In this document: positions 22,770 to 34,317 of the stretch, piece after piece
Numbering within the stretch: the stretch's first letter is position 1
Layout: every line of letters begins with the position of its first letter
Assembly: GCA_027924645.1 (NCBI GenBank)
Contig: BSBN01001807.1
Location: 14,402,001-14,466,000 of the forward strand
Source: Cunninghamia lanceolata
Taxonomy: Eukaryota > Streptophyta > Pinopsida > Cupressales > Cupressaceae
DNA length: 64,000 nt
Reading direction: 5' to 3'
Translations under genes and position numbers: made by a program
Notes under the pieces: generated by a model
Told to the model about the DNA's origin: nothing
The model's database searches: none
Seen by the model: only the letters and a program-made list of their open reading frames with translations

Positions 22770-24764
22770 GAGGATATACGAGATACGCTTCAATCTAGGG
22801 AGTAGTTCCCTATGCCTATGCTGCAGAGATACATGCTGACAGAGATAGATAGAGAGGCGCTCGGCGCTATGGGGCTCGACTATGTTTGCTTCGTGCCCGA
22901 GGTTCGAGTGAATCGCAGATTGCTGACTGCTGCAGTGGAGAGATTCCACAGTGAGGATGGGACCTTCCACCTCCCTACTGGCAAGATGACCATCACCTTG
23001 GAGGATGTTTACAGGATTCTTCACTTGCCTATTAAGGGTGACTTGGTGGAGTACGATTCATAGAGAGGCGCAGGACTCGCTGAGTGCAAGCGAGTGTTTG
23101 ACAACCCTGAGCTAGTAGGGTAGGTTATCCCATGACAGGATATCTACGAGTGCTATGACTACTTCCTCAGTATTGTAGCAGGACTGATCAGAGGTGTGGT
23201 ATGCCCTGATAGGAGGTCGCACGGGTTCCCCATTGGATGGGGTAGGATCATGGAGAGGATGATTACAAAGGGGACTCAATATGCATGGGGGGTTTGTGTA
23301 CTTGCTCATTTATACCACAATATGCACCAAGTGGTATATCACAGGAGTATGAACCTATCTACAGGTGTGTCACTTCTACAGTTTTGGCTATGGCAGCACA
23401 TAGCGATCACTAGACCGATCTGTGTGTTCGAGAGACAGAGAGGAGAGCCATACAGCTATGGCTATGTAGGAGTGATTTCCCAACACAGTTTGGGGAAGCT
23501 GGAGTACTGGCGACATGGATTGGATGGAGTAGATATGGTCGAGTGGTGACCATATCTAGACTGTGAGCTATGGGATGACGAGGCAGATGAGCTACCTTAC
23601 TGCTACCAGACGCGGTGGCTGATAGGATAGACACACTTTATCCTAGAGAGGTAGATAGTCAGCTGGGTATAGAGGTAGTTTGGGAGGAGACAGGGCATGC
23701 CACAGGGGCAGGCGCGGTTTGCTAGGACACATGCAGAGAGGTACAGATGGGGACCGATGGCATCCTATGAGGAGGCACTGGCTGAGTTTCGGCAGATGCC
23801 ATACGTTGCCTGGGATATGAGGAGGACGATTGCAGATGCAGGGGTGACACAGGATTATGAGGACTAGTTTACTACACACCCATTTCTAAGATACTCAAGG
23901 CCTGGGGTGCTGATACCATGGATAGACGAGGTAGACTTAGATGAGGAGGGCCAGGTTAGTCAGAGGAGGAGGAGGGGGAGGGGTAGAGGAGGATGAGGAG
24001 GTGGCTGAGATGGGGGAGATGACAGAGATGACAGAGATGATGGAGGTCAACCTAGATAGAGGAGGAGAGTTGGGGAGGGACTGACCCATGTTGAGCAAGC
24101 AGTGCCATCACAGGTTGCCCAGCAAGTACCACAACAGGCACAGATGCCACCACCTCAGTAGGTGGCACAGTAGCAAGGACCTCAGCCACAGGGGCAGAGA
24201 CAGGCAGAGGCAGCTCAGGGTCTAGCATAGTCAAATGTGTAGGAGAGGACTATAGCTACACTGAGGGGAGAGATTAGGTAGCTGCAGGCACAGCTCAGGA
24301 GAGCTGACATCCGATGAGAGACAGATGCAGAGGTGATTGCGGGGTTGACTAGAGAGAGAGACATGGCAGACGCACAGATACGCATTATCCGTGTAGAGCG
24401 GGATACTGCATTAGTAGCCTTGGGGATAGATGCAGCGACCAATTTCTTGGTTGGGCAGGTGTAGCAGGCGCAGGTATAGTTAGCACAGACATAGACATAG
24501 CTAGCACAAGTGCAGGGTGAGCTTGCTAGAGTGTAGGCTCAGGCTAAGTACTATCGGGGGTTGTATCACGGTGTCATGTCAGTGAGTCAGAGGGCTTCTA
24601 TCTATAGGAGCCAGTCTGCGGCTTCCCAGAGAGCAGGTCCATCGACGTCAGGATCTTCTGTGATAGGCCCACAGCAATCAAGGGGTAGCAGAGGAGGAGA
24701 CACTGTTGGCAGTGGTGGCCCATAGTAGCAGGGGTAGTAGAGACTTGATCTATGTACCTTTTGA
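22770..24764 (+). pseudogene. Tat element C: antisense PMD gene, exon 2
   Basis: Plant mobile domain (PMD) protein gene, antisense to gag-pol. One frame runs from 22,770 to the TGA at 24,762. It shows EDIRDTLQSRE, MLTEIDREALGAMGLDYVC, GKMTITLEDVYRILHLPI, GVCVLAHLYHNMHQVVYH, LLQFWLWQHIAITRP and GKLEYWRHGL. Then come ASYEEALAEFRQMPYVAWD, a Gly/Arg/Asp-rich hinge (about 23,940-24,060), and a Gln/Ala coiled-coil-like tail (LQAQLRRADIR). I see no frameshift, but about 20-25 in-frame stops. Most are TAG in Gln-rich stretches or TGA/TAG at likely Arg/Trp sites. Element-borne PMD genes are known; their function is not. This copy cannot make protein. Confidence 0.8.
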
Positions 24765-24879
24765 TGGCTCAGATAGTCAAACAGACTTGTACCACTTTTG
24801 TTTACTTTGAGACATGTATCATCATCTGTTGGGATGCATTTTTGTATATGACCCCGATTCAGAGACAGATTTTTTTTTG

Positions 24880-25300
24880 ATATTGTACATTCGGACACAT
24901 TTTCATGATATGTATATGATGATGTAGCTATGTGACTTACTATATATGTTATGAGTTTACGATTCTTTTTGATTGTATGATGTGATGCATATGCAGACTT
25001 AGATGTTTTATCTAATGCTATATGAGATGTTATCTGGATGCAACTTTTGGTATAATGCTATGTGATGTTTATATGATCTAATGTAGTTTTAAATGATTTA
25101 TCTGATGTATTTGAATGCAAAATGATATCTATATGACTGCAACTTTATGTGATGCTCTTTTTTTTCTGTTGACACTATATGATGATGGTATATGGATGAC
25201 CTAATGCAATCTATTTTATATGCAACTGATTTAATTATGTAAATGACTATCTCATATGTAATGATATGCCACTAGATGCTCTATTTTGTGATGTCCAAAT
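24880..25300. repeat. Degenerate ATGATG/TATATG tract (element C)
   Basis: Low-complexity sequence rich in ATGAT, TATATG and GATGT just after the antisense gene. It corresponds in position and orientation to the CATCATAATCC tract of element A (5410-6140). Confidence 0.55.
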
Positions 25301-26590
25301 GTACTCTATCGACACAGAAATGACAGGATGATAGATAGGAGATTGATTGAGAAAGAATGACTTGATGGGAAGACTGACAAGCTTTTATTTTGTATTGTCA
25401 CTCTGCATTGTTTGGATCTATTATTGCATGGGATATGGATGTATGGATGTGAAAATGGATGTAAAATGGATGCTTTGCTTTTGACATCTTGACGGTGCAA
25501 GTATGTTGGAGTGCTTTATTTCATCATTGGGCAATTTTTTTTTTGGTACTTTTTTTGAAATGTTGTAAGTTAATACAAGAATCTAGGTATAATCGAACCG
25601 AGATGACCTGAGTACTACTTACATGGATTTTGATTTAGCAAGTTAATACAAGCATCGAGGTATAATTGAACCAAGATGGCCTAAGTATTTCTTGCATATC
25701 AACAAACAAGGATTGCCCCTGTTCATGTTAGACCTTTGATGTCCTTGATGATCTTTTGCCGATCATGTCCTTAGACCAAGCTTCACATTACTAAAGTTTA
25801 ATCCACAAACAACAAACAAAGAAAATAATCATGCCCCCATCATAGTATCTCTAGCTTTTAGTAGCCTCGAGTAGCATAGAAAGGCATGATAGCATAAATG
25901 AAGACTCAATCTTTTAACCATGTTTCTAATTTATAAAACATTTTTGCATTTAGATGTGTTTATTTCTTGCCATAATTTGAGTAAAATCATTTAGAGGGCC
26001 TTGGGTATTTTCTTTGCTTTGGATAGGTTAAAATGCCTTGTGTCAAAATTTCTGCTTGAAGTGCGGGTTATGCTTGCACTTGCTTGTTTGGTAAGAAGAT
26101 TTTACAATCCTTATTGGGGAGATGGACCCTAAGGGACTGACCTAGTGCCTCGGGGGTTCATTGCTAAATGGCCTTGCCTACATGATGACGCAGAGGCAAC
26201 GTAGTTCGAGGTAAACCCTAACGGACCTAAGACCTAGGTGAGAAAAAGTGGAGATGGACTCCGATGGATAGAAGGACTAGATATGGGACGGATGGGATAG
26301 TGGAAGCCTTGGGGGTGCATTAAAAATGGCCTTGCCTACGTGACGACGTAGAGGCAACGTAGTTCACAGATTTGGACCATGGATGAACTGACGAGAGACA
26401 CTATGCTAGGCTCACACTTACGGATACGGTATGGGATAAAACCTTGGTTGACAAGGCCAACAAAGAGATAGAGTATCAAGCCATGATAGGTAACTGTCAA
26501 GATTTTATTATGGGATAGATATGATCGAAAATAGGACACGTGTGAAGGAAGAATGGACATGAGGTGATTGGTTTCCCAAAGATGGAGAAG
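25301..26590. other. Element C spacer with a direct repeat
   Basis: No coding sequence is supported. ATGGCCTTGCCTAC followed by TGACGACG(C/T)AGAGGCAACG occurs twice (about 26,167-26,205 and 26,327-26,363), about 160 bp apart, each preceded by a CTTGGGGGTGCATT-like stretch. Confidence 0.5.
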
Positions 26591-26599
26591 GCGGTTTAT

Positions 26600-26895
26600 C
26601 AAAGTAACGCCTGTTTACCAGGTTTTCACCACTTGCTTTTATTTGCACGAAGAAGCCAGAAAGTAAACATGACACTTGTTTGCCAGGTTTTCATCATGAT
26701 ACCTATCCAAGGTGCCGATTTGCCAGGTTTTCACCAAAGGACGATTTTTTTGTATTTCTCTAATTTTTTGATTTTTTTGTATTTTTCTGATTTTTTTATT
26801 TTTTTGTATTTTTCTGATTTTTTTATTTTTTTGTATTTTTCTGATTTTTTTATTTTTTTGTATTTTTTTTATTTTTTTATTTTTTTGTACTTTGT
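26600..26895. repeat. Short repeats and 27-bp T-rich tandem repeat (element C)
   Basis: From 26,610 to 26,745, TTGCCAGGTTTTCACCA occurs three times with variation. From about 26,750 to 26,890 about four copies of a 27-bp unit (GATTTTTTTATTTTTTTGTA plus TTTTTCT) form the T-rich tract that corresponds to the A-rich tract after pol in element A. The 129-residue plus-strand ORF across it (FSDFFIFLY repeats) is only the translation of the repeat. Confidence 0.8.
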
Positions 26896-26918
26896 GCCCC
26901 CCTCACAGTGGGGTTCTC

Positions 26919-27990
26919 CTAGGTATAGAACCAGCGAAGGTGCATGCTATTGATTGGGTCATCGAACAGCTCACCCTCTGACATTACCAACTGATATGCC
27001 CTCGATCCGTAAGCAGCTACAATCACATAAGGCCCAAGCCAGTTGGGTTCGAACTTGCCTTTCTTTTCTCTATCTTGTTGATTGCAAGGATTCTCTCTGA
27101 GAATGAGGTCTCCAACTTTAAAGATTCTTGGGTGAACTCTGTGGTTATAGCTTCTTGACATCATTTGTTGATATGATTTGAGATGATCAAAGGCTTTCTG
27201 TCGCCTCTCTTCCAGCAACTCTAGTTCTTGCAACCTGGAGACTCTGTATTCTTCATCTGATATGAGACCTTTTAGCAACACCCTGAGAGATGATAATTTG
27301 ACCTCAATGGGGAGGATAGCTTCTGAGCCATAGACAAGGGCGTAGGGTGTTACACCTATGGGAGTGCGTATACTGGTTATGTAGGCCCATAGAGCAGGAT
27401 TGAGTTGGATATGCCAATCACGGCCAACATCATTGACTGTCTTCTTGAGGAGTTTCAAGATGCTCTTGTTAGATGCTTTAGCTTGACTGTTACCTTGGGG
27501 GTAATAGGGTGTGGAGAAATGGTGTTGGATTTTGAATCGTTCACAGAGTTCTTGGACATCTTGGTTTTTGAATGGTCTTCTGTTATCCGTGATAATGGAT
27601 GAAGGAATTTTGTATCTGCAAATGAGGCAATTCAGGATGAATGAGGAGATTTGCTTACCTGTGACGGTGGTGTGGGGAACGGCTTCAATCCACTTTGTAA
27701 AATATTCAGTGGTAGTAATGATGAATTTGTGGCCGTTGGATGAGGGTGGATGGATCTTTCCCACAAGGTCAAGTCCCCATTAGCAAAAGGGCCAAGGTGT
27801 CGTTAAAGGTCTCAACTCTTGAGCTGGTGCATGTATCAGGTTCCCATGTATTTGGCACTGCTTGCACTTCTTGACAAACTGATATGAATCCATTTCCATG
27901 TTCGGCCAGTAATAACCCAAGCGCATGAGTTTCTTGGCTAAGGACTACGAGAGTGTGTTCTGCAGATCCCTTCGTGTACGTCTTGCAAAG
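26919..27990 (-). pseudogene. Element C: integrase
   Basis: Ty3/gypsy integrase of the Tat lineage. The zinc-binding end (KKCKQCQIHGNLIH) is near 27,870. The core has WGLDLVGKIHPPSS (first Asp), SSIITDN (second Asp), then YPQGNSQAKASNKS, where lysine replaces the catalytic glutamate. The C-terminal part (GVTPYALVYGSEAILPIEV, FKVGDLILREN, KGKFEPNWLGPYVI) ends MHLRWFYT with a stop at 26,919. From 27,764 it is one open frame of 281 codons; a TAG near 27,780 interrupts the start. The catalytic change means it would be inactive even if translated. Confidence 0.9.
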
Positions 27991-28234
27991 CGGTTATGGA
28001 TTCTTCTCGTTCTAAACAATGGAGTAAAGTACCATCTAGGCCACGTCGGTATAGGGTATTGGCAATGATGGTGTAGCGAGAGGTTTGGTGTATAAAAGTT
28101 TATCGTTGGTTAGAAGATAAGTTAGGTGGGAGGATGTTGTCCTTGAGGTAAGTGCAAATCGTACCATACCAAGGTGAATCAGATCCAACTAGAAGGCATA
28201 TGGAATGGGTCTCAGGAAGATCATAAGCTGGTTG

Positions 28235-28675
28235 TCAGATAGTTTCCACTAAGAACTCATACCGTGACTCATTTTCAAGCATCTCGAGGAGAGAGGCAAT
28301 GATTACCATGGCATCTACTACTTTGTTCTCGATCCTAGGTGTTTGTTTGAAAGAGATGATTACAAAGTGTTCTTTGAAGTCATCGATCATCCACTTATAT
28401 GGGACAAGCTTTTCATCTTTGGTTTGGTAATCATCGTTGACTTGATTGATTATAAGTTGAGAATCACCATAGACATGTAGCTCTTGGATTTTCCACTCAA
28501 TTTCCATCTTGAGACCAATTACTAAGGCTTAATATTCTTCTATGTTATTGGTGCATGGAAATAACAAATGGTAAGACTTTGGAATTGTGTTGCCATGAGG
28601 AGTCACAAACAAGATCCCTGCCCCCGATCCATGACTTGTGTAGGACCCATCGAAGTAGAGTTTCTAGGAATATGT
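28235..28675 (-). pseudogene. Element C: second (archaeal-type) ribonuclease H domain
   Basis: Extra RNase H typical of Tat elements. The residues LYFDGSYTSHGSGAG (first Asp), NIEEY (Glu), HVYGDSQLIINQV (second Asp) and RIENKVVDAM (last Asp) are all present. One TAA follows NIEEY. It removes RNA from the RNA-DNA hybrid during reverse transcription and lies between the first RNase H and the integrase. Confidence 0.85.
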
Positions 28676-30055
28676 TGATATGTTGAATAGGAATTCATCT
28701 GGAAACTCAAATTGCATCAGTGTGGTATCTTGTAATGGTGCATCTGCTAGTTGATCAGCAATGATCTGTCCCTTGATAGCTTTTCTGTCTACATACTCAA
28801 TGTCATATTTGCTTAAGAGCATTACCCATTTAGCCAGGTGACCCGTGAGAGCTGCTTTACTTAGTAGGTACTTTAGTGGATCTATTTTTGCAATGATTTT
28901 AACTAGATGTGCAAGCATATAATGTCAAAGTTTTTGTGAAGCAAAAACTACCGCAAGACATGATCTTTCTATCTGTGAGTATTGCAATTCATAGCCCACT
29001 AATGTTCGGCTGATGTAGTAGACGGCTCTTTCTTTATTCTCATAATCTTGTTGTGCCAGAAGAGCCCCAAGAGCTATAGGTGTAGCAGATATGTAGAGTA
29101 TCAGTGGTTTCCCTTGGATAGGAGGCATGAGAATGGGTGGGTTCATAAGATATTCTTTTAGCTTGTTGAATGCCTCTTCGCACCTTTCATCCCATCTAAA
29201 TGGAATGTTCTTGTGCAGGAGATGACTGAATGGTTAGCACTTGTCTGCCAACTGGGATATGAATCTGCGGATTGCTTGTAGCTTGCCCTATAGCGATCTT
29301 AATTGGGTAAGAGTCTTAGTCGGTGGCATGTCCATAATAGCCTTGACTTTGGCGGGGTCCACCTCTATTCCATTTGCCGACACGATGAAGCCTAGTAGCT
29401 TGCCTGAAGTGACTCCAAACACACATTTCTTTGGGTTCAACTTGACTTTGAATTGGTCTAATCTCTGAAAGACTTTCTCTAACACATCCAGGTGTGATTC
29501 TCTAGTGAGCAACTTTGCTAGGATATCATCGACATAGTCCTCCATTGTTACATGCATCATATCATGGAATATAGTCATCATAGCACGTTGATATGTGGTT
29601 GCTGCATTTTTTAGCCCGAATGGCATGACATTCTAGTAGAAAGTGCCCCATGGACAAGTAAAAGTTGTTTTGTGTTGGTCTTCTGGTGCTATTCGGATCT
29701 AATTATATCCTGAGAATCCATCCATGAGAGATAACATGTTATGCCCTGTTGTTAAGTCGACTATGATATCTATATTTGGCAATGGAAAATCATCCTTGCA
29801 GTAGGCTTTGTTTAGATCTCTAAAATCATTGCATAGTCTGACTCGGCCATTAGGTTTGGACATTGGTACAATGTTGTATATCCATTTCGGGTAGTCTATA
29901 GCTCTGATGAACCCTACATCCAGTAATTTCTTGAGTTCTTCTTTGACCAATAGTGCTATGTGTGGATGCATCTTTCTAAGCTTCTGCTTCACTGGTTTTA
30001 CTCTTGGGTCTAATGGCAGATGGTGTAGAATCAAGTTTAGGTCTAGACCTGGCAT
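28664..30055 (-). pseudogene. Element C: reverse transcriptase and first RNase H
   Basis: Frame shared by several open pieces on the minus strand: GFIRAIDYPKWIYNIVPMSK and NGRVRLCNDFRDLNKAY (fingers), FPLPNIDIIVD, MPFGLKNAATTYQRAM, DYVDD (active site, about 29,540), and LGFIVSANGIEVDP. The first RNase H follows: LILYISATPIALGALLAQQD and YYISRTLVGYELQYSQIE. Its usual first Asp is not visible in LYISATP, which fits the view that this domain degenerates when a second RNase H is present. Several in-frame stops are present. Confidence 0.9.
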
Positions 30056-30160
30056 GTATGCATATGACCAAGTGAAGCTGCCCCTCTTTTTCTTGAAGAA
30101 TGGTACAAACCTGGTCTTTTCTGGTGGTGTGAGAGATTTAGCAAAGTGAATGATCTTAGG

Positions 30161-31042
30161 CTATTCCTCTGTACCAATATTAATAGGCTCTGTCAATTCC
30201 ACAACAATTCGAGACTTCTCCTGGTGCATGTCTGTGGGGAGAGTGTCAAGCCTTCCTTCGTCAGGTGCCACAGTTGGGTTTTCACCTTCAGATGCGTCTT
30301 TTCTTTTTACTATTTTGGGATCTGACACTGCCATAAAATGGTTTTCACCATCAAATCTAGTTTTTACCTTGATATTTTTGTGACTAGAAGGCTTGGCACC
30401 CTCTCCGAAGTAAGCCACGGTATTAAGTTCAATAGCAAAACCAGCTTTATGATCTCCTTTGGGTAGGTGGTCCCTAAGTTCCATATAGTCAATGTAAGCA
30501 TCATCGTTTTGGAACATATCTAGTTGGGGAGTTCCTCGCAGGTCCCAGTCAATAAGCTCAGGATGCACAAGGAGGAGGTAGTCGGAGGATAGACCTGATT
30601 CATTGATAGTGTGAATGGATACGCTAGGAGTATAGGTAGAGGTGGTGTTCGGGATGGTACTTTCCTCCAAATTGTTTATTGCGATGGAACTTGAACCTTC
30701 CTCAAAAGCCATAATCTCAGAGATGGGCAAATCAAACTCTAGAGGTCTGTTCGGTAGCATTTGTCCCTCACAGTAAGGGCTAAAAGTTTGGATGGTATTG
30801 ACCTCTTTGTTGTCATAGGAATGCTCTGTTAGCTCATCCCACTCATATTCATTAGAATCTGTGTTGTTGTTCTCTTGAAGTATATGGGTCATTTCCACAA
30901 GACAAGCATTTTCTTTGGCTTTGCCCTTGCCTTTGTATCCTAGACCATTTGTATTTCTAGCCAATGAGGATGAAGAAGGTTGAATAGGTTCTATGATTCC
31001 TTCTTTTCTGAGGCCGATGGGGCCTTGTCCTTCATAACCCAT
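30161..31042 (-). pseudogene. Element C: protease-RT linker with G-patch-like start
   Basis: An open frame of 293 codons. It starts MGYEGQGPIGLRKEGIIEPI, a Gly-rich G-patch-like motif, with GLGYKGKGK soon after. The rest is acidic and unstructured-looking. Long linkers with a G-patch-like motif between protease and reverse transcriptase are usual in Tat pol. It is in the same frame as the reverse transcriptase, with stops between. Confidence 0.65.
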
Positions 31043-31289
31043 TCTATGTAGGATAGTTTCACCTCACCCATAGAGTTCTGTTGGGAGCCTAGGTGGTTCT
31101 TGTGATGTGCTCTCTTCTTCAGTATAAATCCATTGTAGGATATCTCTTTCCTCTGTTTCATCAGATAAGGTCCCCCATTTTACAAAGGGAGTTGTAGGAG
31201 CTATAGGAGGAGCAGATGGTTTTGGAAAATGCTTGGGTCAGCCAAAGATCTAGGAGACAAAGGCACCTTGGCTAGATTTAGGCTGTGCC

Positions 31290-32221
31290 CTATGGAGTAT
31301 TCCCCAACTCTAGTTTCTTTGATGGTAACTTTTTGCTCTTTGGGCCTTGATGAGGAAGCTTCAGCGGTATGATCATGGTGCGGGATAGGGGATGTATAAG
31401 CTCTATTATTTGGTATGATGTAATCAATTTTTGAAGGAAAGAGTTGCAATGTTGAAAGGGGTCAGGGTCGCCTTGGATGGTGACTTGTTTGCCACTGTGC
31501 AGGAATTTTATGCATTGGTGATAGGTAGAGGGTACGGCCTTCATGGTATGAATCCATGGTCTCCCTAGAAGGATATTATAAGCAAGCTCCCTATCAAGGA
31601 CTTGGCACACATCTTTTATTACTAGTCCCACTTGTATGGGTAGGACTACAGTTCCCTTTGTAGTCGCTCTTCCTCATCATATGCTTTGATAGTAATCTTC
31701 TTCCTTGGATCAACTACCTTTTCGGAGAACCCCAATGCAAGGACTAGCTTTAACGTAATCAGAACCCTCTTGATGCAGTGGTTGTGGATGAAGGCGACAA
31801 TATGTAGAGGGGTGTTATGAGGTTGAGACACAGAGAGGTCATCTTGCTCGGTAAACGATATGGAGCTTGAGGAGGTCAGATTACCTACCATGGTCTGAAA
31901 CTTCTCTTGGGCCAAGTTAGTGCGGACAGTGGTTTCCACTAAGGCTTTCTCGAGGATCTCCTTATGGGAAGGAGATAGATACAACAACTCCAAGATAGAA
32001 ATGTGGGCCAGAGTTTTCTGTAATTGGTCTATGACATTATACTGACAGAAGTTGGATTGAGAAGGTGACAACCTTGGAGGGGCAGTATTGAGCGTGACTT
32101 TACCACTGCGGGTAATGATACTACAACCAATTCTGTTAGGTCTTGATTGTGGGTTGGGCGTGATGACATTGATTTGCGGGACATGGTCAGAAATGCAATT
32201 TATGGTATAGTCAAATGGCAA
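31290..32221 (-). pseudogene. Element C: protease region lacking its catalytic loop
   Basis: Aspartic protease region between gag and the linker. The C-terminal landmark [20 protein letters not shown] (31,560) is clear and so is LALGFSEKVVDPRKKITIK (31,740). Where Asp-Thr/Ser/Gly-Gly should stand, the sequence runs CIKRVLITLKLVLALG, so the loop with the catalytic Asp appears to be missing, as by an in-frame deletion of about ten codons. A frameshift lies near 31,640. The upstream part (TRSGKVTLN) is the gag-pol junction. Confidence 0.7.
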
Positions 32222-32271
32222 ACTTGCATAGTTGGCATTACTATTCCCACTATTCTGAATTGGCCTGTTGC

Positions 32272-32345
32272 GATTGTTGTTGTTGTTGTCGTTGTTGTTA
32301 TTGTTGTTATTGTTATTGCCGTTGTTGTTATTGTTGTTATATGGC
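32272..32345. repeat. (GTT)n microsatellite in gag of element C
   Basis: An imperfect GTT/ATT repeat that reads as poly-Asn on the minus strand, between the gag zinc-knuckle part and the protease region. The reading frame differs on its two sides, so a length change here probably broke the gag-pol frame. Confidence 0.8.
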
Positions 32346-32355
32346 CTATTGTGAT

Positions 32356-33828
32356 TTAGAAGTGATCCCTGTAAGCCACATGTGTCTCATTGGAGGTATG
32401 TTGTTGGGTTCCTCCTTGATTTTGATCAAGCACATCTTGGATAACATTTTTGAGATGGATACAATTGTTGGTTGTATGCCCCCTTCCTCTATGATATTCA
32501 CAATAGTCCGTGTCCTTCCAATAGGGAGGTTTGACTATAGGTTCATAATCACTTGTTGGTGGTAGAGAAATTTCATTATTAGCCAATAAATTTCTTAATG
32601 CGGATTCTTGGGACTCACCCAACGGTGTGAACTTTCACCTTGGATTTGTACTGAACCATGGTCTTGGTTCCCAAGAGAATGGTTTGTTGGGTGCAACATT
32701 GTTTGCTTCTCCTTTGAGAGTGAATATGGGTTGTTGCTTGGGAGCTGCCACCTTGGCATCTACTACCCCATCGTTGACAACATTCTTATTCTTGGTCCAA
32801 AACTTTGATTTGTCTGTCGTGTAGTTGGAGGTAGGTGTGTCCTTGTATGACTTGATTGCCCCCTTGGTGATCATAGCTTTTTCGATGAACAATCCCATTT
32901 CAATGACTTTTGAGAATGATGTAGGGCATTGTATTTGTATTTGATAGCTAAGATCGGTATTGAGGTTATGGACAAACATCTCCAATAGCTGCTTCTCAGG
33001 TATATCGTAAGAACATTTACTTGCTAGTTGTCTCCATCATTGTAGGAAGGTGGCGAATGACTCACCACTCTGTTGTTTGGTATTGCATAGATCTAGCATA
33101 GATACTTCATGTTCGATATTGTAAGAGAAGTGCGTGATAAATTTGTTGACTAGTTCATCAAAAGTTTTGATGCCCGGTGGAAGCCGTGAGAACCACTCCA
33201 TAGCTTGGCTGCCTAGAGACCTAGGGAATAGTCTCATTAAGTAAGTCTCGTTGTGAGCTACTTCTAAACATGCTGCGTTGAATTCCCTAATATGGTCTCT
33301 AGGGTCCCCTTTCCCTTTGTATTTGTCAAACTTAGGAACTTCGAATCGATAGGGAAATGGTTTCATGATCAAACTTTTATCAAAGGGGTACAGTGCAATA
33401 TCTTCCAAGGAGTAGTTTTTAGTGTTTGTACCCATCTTGAGGTCTGACATTTGTTGCATTAGACTCTCAAGTTGTTTCCTCATTTCTTCCATAGGAGTAT
33501 TTTGGTGCATGGTTCTCTTTCCTTTATCATTTGCATTTGGGTCTATGGCATTCTTCCCCTTTTTGTGATCATTTTCCATGTTTTCCAGGATTGAGCTTAT
33601 ATCAAAATCCGTAGGGATTTTAATTCCAAGACTAGCAAGATGATAGAAATACTTATGAGGGTTTGCATGGAGCACCTTCTCTACTAAGTGTTGGAATTTT
33701 CAATCTTGGATGCTTCCTTGATAATCTTCGTGAGAGATTTCTTCATCACTATCATGAGGTGTGACGATGTGGTTGGATGAGCTAGCCATTTCAAGTTGCT
33801 TTTTATATTGAGATCTAGTAAGAACCAT
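32356..33828 (-). pseudogene. Element C: gag
   Basis: Tat-type gag, structural protein of the particle. The start MVLTRSQYKKQLEMASSS at 33,828 is chosen because MVLTRSQ is a common start of this family. The capsid core follows: YPFDKSLIMKPFPYRFEVPK, KGKGDPRDHIREFNAACLEV, AMEWFSRLPPGIKTFDEL and SGESFATFLQ. A Cys/His motif CEYHRGRGHTTNNC is at about 32,500. All pieces are in one frame with stops near 33,700, 33,030 and 32,630. Downstream the frame is lost at the GTT microsatellite. Confidence 0.88.
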
Positions 33829-34317
33829 GCAAGGTGATGTGGGATGAAGTGGACTGGGACTAGAAATTTTGGCAAGGTGCCGATGGAGACTGCTGTGAAT
33901 AGGATATCTTAGGACAAGACTTGGATAAAGGACTTTCTCGCTCAATGATTTCAAGTAAGGCAGTTGATACAAGATGGTAGCCACTAGTAAGGGTACTCGA
34001 TACCTATCTTACTGTGTAGGGACTAGTCGTGTAACAAACCACTAGCAAAGTTCTGTGACCTACTAGGTTTACTTGAATTCACAATGATACGAAAAAGGGG
34101 TCTACGCTGACCTAATATGGGATACTTCGACCTTGGGACTAGAAAGACCTGATAGAAAGTGAATGGGATGATTTGATGAAAGAGAGACTTTTTAAACAAA
34201 ATGGATGAAAATTGACTGCAAGGTAGAACTTGATCTCTGATCTTAGAGCTAAGCTGAAATGGGTACTCAGAACTGGTAAACTTTTTCTCTTGAAAATTGT
34301 GCAAGTGCTCACTGTCA

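Noticed and set aside
26564..26953. 129-residue ORF with Phe/Leu/Tyr repeats that looks like a membrane protein
   Set aside because: It is the translation of the 27-bp T-rich tandem repeat after pol.
32147..32565. Overlapping plus-strand ORFs rich in Val or Cys
   Set aside because: They are the GTT microsatellite and gag of element C read on the wrong strand.
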